DNA of 64,000 nt from Vespa crabro. Lineage: Eukaryota; Arthropoda; Insecta; Hymenoptera; Vespidae. This document shows positions 50,242 through 61,574 of the stretch, in pieces. The notes under the pieces are model-generated. The model was given only the letters and a program-made list of their open reading frames with translations. It searched no databases and had not been told where the DNA came from. A program made the translations under genes and the position numbers. The DNA lies in assembly GCF_910589235.1 (NCBI RefSeq), contig NC_060970.1:5002487-5066486 (forward strand). Reading direction: 5' to 3'. Every line of letters starts with the position of its first letter. The first letter of the stretch is position 1.

Positions 50242-51019
50242 TTCTATGATGTTATCTTTCTAATGAATTTGAAAAATCATTAAATATCATTTCTTTTGTA
50301 AATTCTACGAGTATACATTCACGAAAATGATTTATATTTTCAATATTATTTCGCGCAAAATTATGATATTATCGTTACGTATACATAGAAAATACTTCAC
50401 ATTAACCGTATATTAGTTAAATCATAGTGATGCCACTGCATTATATGTTTTGTTCTATAGAGAAATGGTACTAATTCTTCATTTTCTCTCATTCATATAT
50501 GTGAAATATTTACAAATAAATATTTTAATATATCAAATATTATTTTATTAATTTATTATTTTATTCTCATTTTATATGTAAATTTACAATTAAGAAGAAA
50601 ATTATATTTGAATAATACGTAATGGACGGCCATCTTGGTACATCAGTTTCCTCGAAAAAATACTAGAGGCACTGTACGCACAATATTCATTTTCATATTA
50701 TGACATATTCTCATCTATACTCATAGAAATGTAATAAAATGTTTTGACAACTTGTCAAAATAAAAAAATGTCAAAAATATGATTCTCTCTCTTAATTGGC
50801 TTTTAACTTATTTTTTATTATACCAAAGGAATGTAGAAAATTAATATAATAATAAAATATGTGTATAGTTAAAAATAGTGTAAAATTGTGTGATATCATA
50901 ACAAATTATGAAATGTCTTTTGTGTGAAGACAAGAAGAGAATAAATGAATTGATGACACATTAATATATATTTACTTTCTTAATTTTAATTCTTTTTTTT
51001 TTTTTTTTTTTAAGAAAAA
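50242..51019. promoter_or_regulatory. Divergent promoter region between KAT7 and the fucosyltransferase gene
   Basis: The two start codons lie 778 bp apart on opposite strands, so this AT-rich interval must hold both 5' ends. On the minus strand 50638-50624 reads CCAAGATGGCCGTCC, a YY1/Pho-type motif common in TATA-less promoters. A TCAGTTTC, matching the arthropod initiator, follows on the plus strand at 50643. No TATA box stands out. The single YY1-type site may serve both genes; the start sites themselves are inferred. Confidence 0.5.
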
Positions 51020-51579
51020 ATGATCTGTAAAATACGTACTTTATTTAAATATATATTTATATTGGGCATTCTTCTTTTATTAATTCAGGTACGCATATGT
51101 GGATGAATAAATTATTCATTGGCTTTGTATTTTAAAATGAAATAATAAAGAAACGTATTAATAATACAAAATTGATATTTTCATTTTCAGTTATTTTTAT
51201 TTCATGATGCCAAACTTTTAAACGAAGATGGTAATCTATTATGCGTATATGTGTATATATATATATATATAGCTCTTTTCACAATATATCAATATAAAAA
51301 AAAAATTGATTATATATTTATACAGATAAAAATATACCTGTGATATTGTGGTGGACACCTTTCGGTAATAACGGATTGACCAAAATATGTGGATACAATA
51401 AATGTTATTTTACATATAATCGTACATACGAAAATAACTCTCGACTAAAAGTATTATTTGTATATTATTGTTACTTTATATACAATACAAAGCTCTTATT
51501 AAATGAAAAATACATTAGTTTCTGATTAATTTAATATGTATTAAATAATAAAGAGAATTTAAATTAAGTATAAATAATA

Positions 51580-51635
<56 letters not shown>

Positions 51636-52973
51636 TTCCAGGCCATTTTATTTTATGGAAGTAATTTTCAAATTAATGATTTACCAAAGTGGAGATCTGC
51701 ATTTGTGCAATGGGGTTTGATCCACGAAGAATCTCCTAGAAATAATCCTATATTCGTACACTACAAAGCTTTAAATCTTTTTAATTATTCCTCAACTTTT
51801 AGTAGATTCAGTAATGTACCACTTTATTCCATCGATCTACCCAATGAAGAAGAACTATTAGGTATATATATATATATATGATAAAAAATTTATGCTTTTA
51901 TTATAATATTTATGTGGGATTGTAGGAAAGAAATATTTCGTACCGACTAAAGAAAAAACGGATTTAATCGAAAACGAAAACTTAGCACCATTATTGTATA
52001 TTCAATCGGATTGTAATACTGCAAGTAATAGAGACTCATATATTTTAGAATTAATGAAATACATTAAAATTGATTCTTATGGTTCGTGTATAAATAATGC
52101 TCGCCTAAACGAAAGGTATATATACATATATGTATATACATATGTACGTATGTATGTATATATTGTTATAAGGTTAAGATTTATAAGAAAAGAATACGTA
52201 CATTTAATTGTTCTAATGTCGATTTAGGTTAAAAAGTAATTATTTAGATAAATTAAATAGCAATGAGTTCCTATCGTTTGTGGCAAAGTATAAATTTACA
52301 TTAGCTTTTGAGAATGCTATTTGTAATGACTATATTACAGAGAAACTTTGGAGACCACTTGTCGTAGGATCTGTACCTATTTATTATGGATCTCCTTCAT
52401 TCAAGGTACGCTTTATAAATATTAAAAATTTATTTACTTTATGTCAAATATTATAATGAATTTTTTATTGTTAATTTATAGGACTGGTTACCAAATAATA
52501 AGTCTGCAATTTCAGTATTAGATTTTTCTGAACCTAGAGAATTAGCAAATTTTCTATTTCATCTTTTAAATAATGATATTGAATATGAAAGATATTTAAT
52601 TCATAAAATAGGAAGAGAAGAAGAAAGATTAACGAATAAACGATTATTAGATGTATTGAAAAAAAAATCTACGAAAGATGCACATAATTTTGGTTATTAC
52701 GTAGAAGAATATGAATGTTTCGTTTGCAAACAAATACATAATTCTCAAATTAAAGAAGAAATAAGTATTGTTTCGAAGAAACATTATGATTGCCCTTTAC
52801 CAATAAATTTATTATCGGGGAAAGCCGATGAAAATAATTTTTGGGTAAATCAATGGAACTTAGAAAAATGTGGGGCAAAATTGTTAGAACATTATGTATT
52901 AAATAATATAACTATTGATATTAAAAAGTATGATGTTGAAAAATTTGAATTATATAACAAAAATAATTGTTAA
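51020..52973 (+). CDS. FUT10: GT10 fucosyltransferase, FUT10/FUT11 type
   Basis: Type II membrane glycosyltransferase that uses GDP-fucose. The FUT10/FUT11 branch is classed as alpha-1,3-fucosyltransferase, and its mammalian members have been reported to act as protein O-fucosyltransferases in the ER. Coding exons: 51020-51088, 51191-51230, 51326-51450, 51642-51861, 51926-52115, 52228-52405, 52482-52973. Phases agree and total 1,314 nt (437 aa), near the family length. A short cytosolic tail is followed by a hydrophobic anchor (about residues 8-26, YIFILGILLLL), then PVILWWTPFG. The GT10 donor-binding signature FENAICNDYITEKLWRP followed by VVGSVPIYYGSPSFKDW is intact. The C-terminal Cys-containing tail (YECFVCKQIH) is as in FUT10/11. 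Assignment between FUT10 and FUT11 is not resolved. The exon 3 donor GTATTA is weak. Confidence 0.9.
51578..51628. repeat. (TA)n microsatellite in fucosyltransferase intron 3
   Basis: Pure TA tract directly followed by the T-rich acceptor of exon 4; length variation here would move the branch point relative to the acceptor. Confidence 0.9.
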
Positions 52974-53295
52974 ATAATTATTCATATATTAATTATGTAC
53001 AAATTATGACCGCTTTATTCAGTATAATAAATTTGAAAAGATAAGAAAGAAAGAATAAAATAAAGTTCCTTACGGTTGATGCTTGATGAATGAAAATATT
53101 CTATTATTTCTGTGCCTTGCAAAACAGGAATGTTTTATTTTAAGCCTGTATTGAGATCTGTGTATGTAATTTGGTGTTGATTAGATCATTACTCGAATTA
53201 ATTAGACTTACATTCAAATCTGTATAATGTTAAATCGTATAATAGAAAATAAGTAATTCACCTGAGTATTAGCATTTGTATATTAAAAGTATCTA
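52974..53295. terminator. Shared 3' region of the convergent FUT10 and TBCD genes
   Basis: Stop codons of the two genes are 322 bp apart. Plus-strand AATAAA signals for the fucosyltransferase lie at 53026-53031, 53054-53059 and 53059-53064. Minus-strand AATAAA signals for TBCD lie at 53139-53134 and 53019-53014. If the distal signals are used the two transcripts overlap tail to tail. Confidence 0.6.
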
Positions 53296-56200
53296 TTAAT
53301 TTGCAAATTTAGCCTGTAAAACTGGTGCAGGCACTTTCATTAATTCACACAGATGATTTCTTATAGGCCTTAATTCAGTAACTGATTGTTCCCAATCTGT
53401 ACCATTTAATTCTGTCAATATACTTCCTAAGTCTTCCTCGGATAAATCCATTTCTTCTCCGTAAAGCGTTAATGCTTCATAAGTACGTATAGCTGTTACT
53501 TTGCGTAAACATTTATATTTGTGGCATAAAAATATACTTAATTGACAAAATGCTCTTTTTCCTATGAAGCCATGCACCTATAAATAATTAAATTTATAAG
53601 ATAATATTAAATTGCAAATATCCTTTTGAATAATAATCATCATTTTACAACGATTTATTAACAAACCTGTAAAAGTTGACAAAAAACGTTTATGCTACTA
53701 ATTAGCAATTTTGTGCTGGTTGTATATTTTATTTCTTGTTTCAATAGCAATAATATACGTTCAGGTATATCACTGTCTGGATCATCTAAAATTATTTGTA
53801 TACACCCTGAACTTAATAATCTATCGAAAAATGCTAAAATTGAAGTAATCATTCTTTCATTCTTATGGCTCTCTTTGAAAATATTGACCATTTTGTCACA
53901 TAAATCTCTCAGACTTTTTTCATCTATTTCTTTCAAATAAGTGAATAAAGCCACACTAGAGTACTTCACCTATGTAATATAAAAATTAAATAAGAAAAGT
54001 AGTTTTGAATTTTTATAATCTATTTTTTTGTAGTACTTACTAAAGATTCACTTAAGCCACCAACACTGAATATAATTCCTCTCAAAAGATTCATAGTATA
54101 AGGTGGGAATTCCAACATTTTTATGAATCGTGGAAATGTTACCGATTCCATTCTCCATTCTATATTATTTTTACATTCGCTCAAAGGAAATATATTTTTA
54201 AGTTCAGAATGATACGGTATATTTGGAAGTGGAGGTTCGCTGATGTATGAAGAAAGAAAAAAGAAAATGAATATAATTATTATATAATTATTGAATGTAA
54301 GAAATGTGTATGACTGACCTATGAATTAGAGCACTGAAAACAATGCCAGCCTGAGCACGAATTCCATCTATTCTTTCGACAGCTTGTTGAGCAATACCAC
54401 CAATAATATTCGTCATTAATGATTCATTTAGCAAATATAATAAGTTAGCTTGCAGAACTAAATTAGTGAGCACCTTAAAAGAAAGAAAAATTATTTTAAC
54501 TGATATTATTAATAATAATAACACAGGCATATTATATTGTGCTCACGTGTAAACCAGTCATAGCTGCTTCTCGTACCCAAGCACCAATATCTCCACGGCT
54601 ATCTATCGTATATTCCTTTAGAGCAAAAAGATAACAATTGTATATTTGAGGAGCGAATACTTGCCACACATCTGTAAAAATGATAAAACATTTTTGAAAG
54701 TACACCATCCAATTTCACATTAATCAATTGTTTATTAAACATACTTACCTGCCTCGTTAATATTTAACGTTTGTATTATCATTGTCAAAGAATGTAATGC
54801 TTCTTTCCTACTCTCCGCCCATTTTAATGTATCATCTGATATACTTGTACATTGAATTAATGCTTCTATAATATCCTTTACTCTTGACTTTTTTATAAAA
54901 AGAGGAAAATGTCCTATCAAAATAGAAACTGTATATATCCGTTTGCTACGCGTACATTAACATTTGAATAAATCTTATTATCTCACCTACTGCTTGTGCA
55001 AATCCTATTCTGACCACTTGGCTACTCGATTTCAAATTGTCTAAATAACGATTTACTACGGCATTACAAATAATTGGATCCATGTTTGTGTAATACTCAG
55101 TAAAAAATTCTGTATGTGCTTCTGCAGCTTTTAACTTGACTGCAGATACCTCGTGACTTAAACATTCCTCCAATAAATTCTGCCAATCGTCTTTAAAATG
55201 AAATTCATATAAATAATTTATAATTTAAATAATTAATAAAATTGTTCTATTAATGGAATACCTATAATATTAGTGCAGTGAATAGGAAAATGAACGATCG
55301 AGCATTTCTTTATGAATACGGCGCAAGCTTGCTTCATCAGTTCACCGCCTAGTCCTTTAAATTGACCTCGTTTTTGAAACGTACATATTACACTTTTTAT
55401 TTCATCCACAGCTGAGGATTCTGAAACAAAATGGTATCATTTACTTTCAAATCTTATTATTATAATAAATATATTATAATTTCATGTTAGAAGATTAACC
55501 AATTATTGTTTCGATTTTTTTCCCGAAATGATTATACAGAGCTTCTAATATTTCTGCAATAGATAATACTGCTCCATGTCTAACATTCAAATCAATTGAA
55601 TTCAGCATATCCAATAAATTTGTTATTACTATTTCTATCATATATTGTGGATCTGCTGGTGTTAAATTAAACAGAGCCTGAAATAAAAGGTTGGATTTTA
55701 AATAAAATATAAAACTAGATATAACGTGATAAAATTATAATCATATTTTATCAGCTCGTTACTTTGGCTGATAATTCTCTAATTGCAGTATCCCAATGTG
55801 TAACCTTCCTTGTGACCAAATGTTCGATCAAAGCTTTGGTATATTCTTCATATTGAGCAATGTGTACACTAAAAAGTATTATGTTATATTATATAACATA
55901 AAAAAAAAAAAAGAAAAAAAAGAAAAAAAAGAAAGTAGAAATTTGAATGTTCTTACAAATGAGAAATATACCTTATTTTAAGAAATGCATGACTTCGCAC
56001 GCCTACTTCAAAATAATCAGCTACAGTCAATATATCTATACCATGAGGAAAATTTCCTTGTCTTCCAACATTTTCTTGAAATGCTGCCGAAGCTGCGCGT
56101 CTACAGTTTATCTGTAAATATTAATTCATTTAGAACTTTCTCGTTCAATTTAATCGACAATAAAAAATATCTATACCTCTCTGTCAAAACACGTTACTAC

Positions 56201-58172
56201 TAATAAAGTAGCTGCTATTTCCTTTACATAAGGTTGAAATACATCCGGATCATATGCTCTAGGAAAAGACCAACAAATGTAACATGCTGAATCTCTGATT
56301 AAATAACCAATTGAACCATAAGCTCTTGGTTCGTCAAAAACAAGTGCTTGAAGTACTACGGGAATCACGTCACTTAAACGATGAGGTAACAATAAACCGC
56401 GTCTTCCTGAAATGCATGTGATGCACATGTTAGTTAAAGTAATAAAAAAAAAAAAAAAAAAAAAAAAAAGAAGATGTAACCCAATACCTAATTCTTAAAT
56501 CTTACCTAATTCTGCTAATGCCAAGCAACCACCATGCCATGCAGAATCTGATTCACGTCCAGAAAAGAGATTTAATACAAATCCTACGACGTCGTCTGCT
56601 AAGTCTACTGGTAATCGGGCTGTTATTCTACCAATACCTTTTGCAGCAGACCACCTACCATCGATAATAGAGTATATAATTTGATTAGAGTTAGAAATAA
56701 AACAAAAAGTATAATAATATAATTGCTTTTATTATTCTTTGGATACCTAATAGTGATGGCTTTATCTCTAAGACCTTGAATTAAATGTTCAATAATATCC
56801 TCTATAGCTGGTGGTATTTCTTGATCTTCATTATCATTTAATATGTTCTCCTTATTATCAATGCTTTCAGTGCCATTGTTTTTATTTAAATTTGGCAACA
56901 AACTAATCGGTCTATTCATTCTTTGATATCTCCAAGATGCTAATTTTGTTCTTAATAACACAAAACCTAAATATATGAAATGATATTAGGTTAATAACAA
57001 AGAATTATACAATAATTTGTAGAACTTTCAAATATCATATATTACCAATGCGTTGCACAACTTTCATCCCAAATTTTCTTATAAGATCTGCTGGATTATT
57101 ACTCAATTGTAATTTTGAAATTTTTTCAAAAAGCATTGTGCTGTACGGCCGTACATCTTCTCGTGCACCGTGTTTTAATATTGAAGCTATTACAGCTAAA
57201 GGTCCATGTCTTAAAGGATCATTCTCAACAGACTACAATAAATATAAATAATTCTAGATTAAAAAACTAGTAAACATAAAATTATAAGTACGACCATGAT
57301 ATTATGTACCTTCAAACACCATATTATCATTTCTTCGAGATACAGTTTTTTCACATCTGATCTTGTCAAAAAATTAGCTATTAAAAATACTGCTGCTACG
57401 GCACATGCATCCTTCGATAAACAATATAATTTGCATACTTTCATAATCCTAAAAGAAATATACAATAGTATATTTATTGGCTCATTAAATACTACATTTA
57501 TAATAAATATAAAAATTATTCATTTCTTGCAATTGAAATTAAGCAATACCATACATAATAACATAATAATGAATGAAGTAAGAATACCTGACCATGATTG
57601 TTTGCTCCGGATCAATAGTATCAGATGTTTCTAAGCGAGACAATGGAAATGGTATTTTTGAAATAATAGATAACCATATTAATAAGACATATCTTGTTTC
57701 CCATGTATCTACATCGTTTGGATCTTGTTTCTCTAATAGACGTAATACAGGTAAAAGGTCTGCAACCTAGATAATAATTATATTAGATATAATCTATAAT
57801 AAAAACTAAAATATATAATAAAATAAATACCTCATGAGGAAGATATGTAACAATCTTTTTGTAAGTCTTAACAGACATAATAATAAACAGATACTTGAAA
57901 GCATTGTGTTTCATACTTTCTGTAGAATTATCATCTCTGATAATCGAAAGTAAAGACTCTAAAATATTTTCAAGATACGGATCAAGAAGTTGACGTTGAT
58001 CTTGATACTGTGACAAAATGAAATTAAAGCGATCTCTGTTTCTTTCTGTAAGACTTGGAGATAAGTCTGTTTTTCTTATATCCTTGATCAATTCGTTTAC
58101 TTCGTCTACTTCTTTGAAAGCACTAAAACCACAACCTATACTTTCTGGATCTGGACAATCATTTAGCACCAT
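53296..58172 (-). CDS. TBCD: Tubulin-folding cofactor D (TBCD)
   Basis: HEAT-repeat chaperone that holds beta-tubulin and, with cofactors E and C, assembles the alpha/beta dimer in the cytosol. Coding exons (5' to 3'): 58172-57831, 57766-57588, 57448-57310, 57232-57046, 56966-56747, 56654-56506, 56406-56177, 56111-55972, 55868-55763, 55677-55500, 55420-55262, 55190-54987, 54913-54749, 54671-54547, 54473-54319, 54239-54041, 53969-53667, 53577-53296. All phases agree: 3,462 nt, 1,153 aa, close to the vertebrate 1,190. Recognisable segments are SQYQDQRQLLDPYLE near residue 69, RWSAAKGIGR with WHGGCLALAELG in exons 5-6, DSACYICWSFPRAYDP, and NCRRAASAAFQENVGRQG followed by FPHGIDILT in exon 8. The C-terminus has RKVTAIRTYEAL and RNHLCELM. 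The start MVLNDCPDPES is the first ATG in frame. No break or missing part was seen. Confidence 0.96.
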
Positions 58173-60156
58173 TTTGGTTATATATCTTTAATATTCTCTT
58201 TCACTCTTGATTAATGTATAATATTAAACGAAATAAAGATCATCCCTTATATATTTTATATGTATTTTAAATATTGTTATGCATATCAAATCTACAAAAA
58301 AATTATTATTGCGCAAAACCGGTTATATGACAACAAAAACACAATTTGACAGATCGACGAATATCTGTTCAATAGAAACAATAAAAGGAGTATACTTAGG
58401 CTTAATTTTCATAAAACTGACTGACTGACCAGAAATTGGATTATTTTGTAAACCAGTCTTCTATATGCCATAGACTATGTAATACTGATAGAGGCAATTG
58501 CATTAAGCAATATATATATATATATATGGAGGAGAACTCACACAGGAGCCATCTGCAGTGAAATCATGATACTAATTTAAAATTTCTAAACAATTTAATT
58601 AAAAATTCGTTCTATTTCCGTCATCTAATTTCACTTTTTTACTTACACGATTAAAAAATATTAACAATTTTTATTTAAAAATAAATTAAAATTTTGAATG
58701 AATTTTTGTAGATGTCACTAATGACGGTATTGTTGAAAACAATGACAACGCGATTGGATGGGACCTTACTTTTGTCAAGATTTAACCAATCAACATGAAA
58801 GTTTCGAATAAGAAAATTCACAAAATACAAAATATATATTTATATATGTACATATATATGTACGCACACATACACACACACATATGCATAGTATGTTCCA
58901 ATGCGCATGTGAATTGGATGCGTAGTCTAGAGAAATGTGGTCAATTTCCCAGTCTGTGCCTCTGTGGTGTTTGTATAATAGGTTACACTATATCCGAATA
59001 TGACATTTGTAACTTGTAAATATTATTTATTTTATCCAAATAATTTCACTTAGGTGTCTGAACTGATTAATAAATATTTCGATTCACCGAGGAAGTGTGT
59101 GTTATTTATTAGTTAATGTGAGGTTATGATAAGAAAATTGACTCGCGCTACATCCTGTGTCCAATGTTTACTATTAAACAATTCTTAAAGAACTTTAAAG
59201 GTAAATCATTCTTTATTACATCTTACGTATATGTAATAATATATTTTATTGTTTAATCTTCTCTTTAAAATTCACATAACCTCCTATTTAGTGTGCCTGC
59301 TTGTTTTGACATTTAGTTAGATTCGAACTGTAATGAGAGTGGATAGTGAGACGATTTCTACGATTAGTTTAAGAGAATTAAAAAAAAAATATCTTTTTTT
59401 ATGAATGTTGTACGATAACAAAAACAATCGCGATTTTTATCATATTTTAACAAATATATTATTTATTTGTTAATATAGTAAGATTATTTGTTTTATAATA
59501 ATGAAGATAAGCTATACTATCGCAATAGTTTTACCAATAAATAAAAAAATAAAATGTCTATCAGTAAATAGACATTTAATATTTCAGAAATATAATTAAA
59601 ACTATTAAAATGCATGTTTAGTAATATATGAAATATATAGAAGATAACAATTAACATGATTATACCCCTTGAAAATTCTGTTATTATGAATGCATTTTTC
59701 CAAGAGATTTATTACATGAGAAATTAAATTAGATTTGTTTAACCAATAATAAAAACTTAAAAAAATCTTTTACATATGTTATTCCCACAAAATTGAAATA
59801 TATAGCTACTTTTTGTTGTTTTGTATATTCCATTAAAAAAAAAAAAAGAAAAAAAAAGAAAGAAAGGAAAAAAAGAAGAAAAAAAAAGAAGAAGAAAACA
59901 GAAAAGAAAGAAAAAAAAATTATTAAAGCAAGGACAAACTTGTATTAATTTAATTTATACACAAGTCAAATATATACTATTAAAAATATCATTGCATATT
60001 AGAAAAAAAATTGAAGTGAACTACTAAGTATATATACTTTTGTGTTTTGTTATGATTGCATGTTTGAATGATATTTTTTTATGATTCTAATGCAAAAATA
60101 CTTTTTTTTTAAAGGATCTTCTATATAGTTCAGTCAATTCTAATTTCTCTTTTCAG
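58173..60156. promoter_or_regulatory. Divergent interval between TBCD and Spt20, with probable Spt20 5' UTR exon
   Basis: Both genes start outward from this 2-kb AT-rich interval. An AAAG|GTAAAT donor at 59200/59201 and the pyrimidine-rich acceptor ending TTTTCAG at 60156 suggest a non-coding Spt20 exon ending near 59200 and a 956-bp 5' UTR intron. The exon's own start is unknown. A purine-rich A/AG tract lies at about 59836-59921. Core promoter motifs were not convincing. Confidence 0.45.
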
Positions 60157-60219
60157 AATGTGATGGAATATTGTCGTACCAGATATGACATTAAGTGAAT
60201 TTAACATTGATAAACTACA
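60157..60219 (+). promoter_or_regulatory. Spt20 5' leader with three short upstream ORFs
   Basis: Directly after the acceptor, ATGTGA at 60158-60163 is a start-stop uORF. A second starts at 60163 (11 aa, stop at 60196-60198). A third starts at 60185 (12 aa) and its stop TGA (60221-60223) overlaps the main start as ATGA. This layout predicts reduced or reinitiation-dependent translation of Spt20; that is an inference from the sequence. Confidence 0.65.
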
Positions 60220-60613
60220 ATGATTGGTGCACCTAGTAGTTTAGAAGATGCGTGTCGGCAGGCTCAGGTTAAAGAATTTATAAATTCTTTCTCTTTCTTT
60301 GAATTCTATTAAATTTGATATTGATATAAGATATTATGAATGTAGGAAATGATAAATCATGCATCAAGATATTGGAAAAATGTACAGGGACAAAGTTCTT
60401 TAAATTTAGCGACAGATAAATTGGTAACATCACAGAAAAAGGAATATGCTCCTTCTAAGCATAGTATCCAAGCTAAATTAACAAGGCTTTATTTTGAGGA
60501 ATTATCTAAATTTCCTCATGCTACACCTGACTCAGTCTTGGTATGTTTTAATTTAAAAATGATTGACAAACTTTTATGATCAAACTTTTATCATACGATT
60601 TACTGTGTAATTT

Positions 60614-60650
<37 letters not shown>

Positions 60651-61513
60651 TGGTTATAAATTAGTCAATTTTTTTTTTACTTTATACAATGATTATACAG
60701 AACAATTTAGAGAATGAATGTGATCTTTTGGGACGATTAGTGCAAAGAGAAGGCTTGCACACATTAATTGTTAATCTTTATGCTGGTAATAAAGGATACT
60801 CATTAGGTGTTAGAAATAGGTATGTTGTTGTTCATATATGTTAATAATTTAGATTATACTTATATATTATCTATTGTTATCATTATTTCATAAATGGTTA
60901 GTTCAATAAAATTGTTTTCAGTTTGGACAAGGGAAATCAGTACGAAAAAAATTCTTTACTTTCTGAAACTCAACTGATGGGTTATGAACAGGGTGAACTG
61001 CTTTCATGCATAGACAATGGCCAATTGCCTGCAATGCTAGCAGAGCAGTTAGAAACTAGCCACTCTCATTTATTCTATGATGGCTGCATAATAGCTGAAG
61101 TTCGAGATTATCGTAAAGCATTTACTCATAATAAGCCTGAAGTTCATCATGTACTCCTTAAACCTACGACACAGGTAGATAAAAATGATAAAAATGATAA
61201 AAATGATAAAAATGATCATATTATCTCGTGTAATTTTTATAGAAAAAAGATCTGATTATGTTATTTATTAATATTCATTTTTGACAATAATTAGAGTGTA
61301 CTTTCTGATGTATCAACTCTAACGAGCGGTGGAGATTGGAGTCATGAAGAAAGATTAATGCTGGAATCGCAATTAATCGCAGCTACTCAAGGACCTTTAT
61401 GCTTGGATCCAAATCCTGTTCCTAGTATAGCTACAACGCGTCTTAGGCAGTCTAAACCCCTTCTTACAGATCATCAACTGATGCGTCAAGCCAAAAAGTT
61501 TTCTCAGGTATTG

Positions 61514-61574
<61 letters not shown>

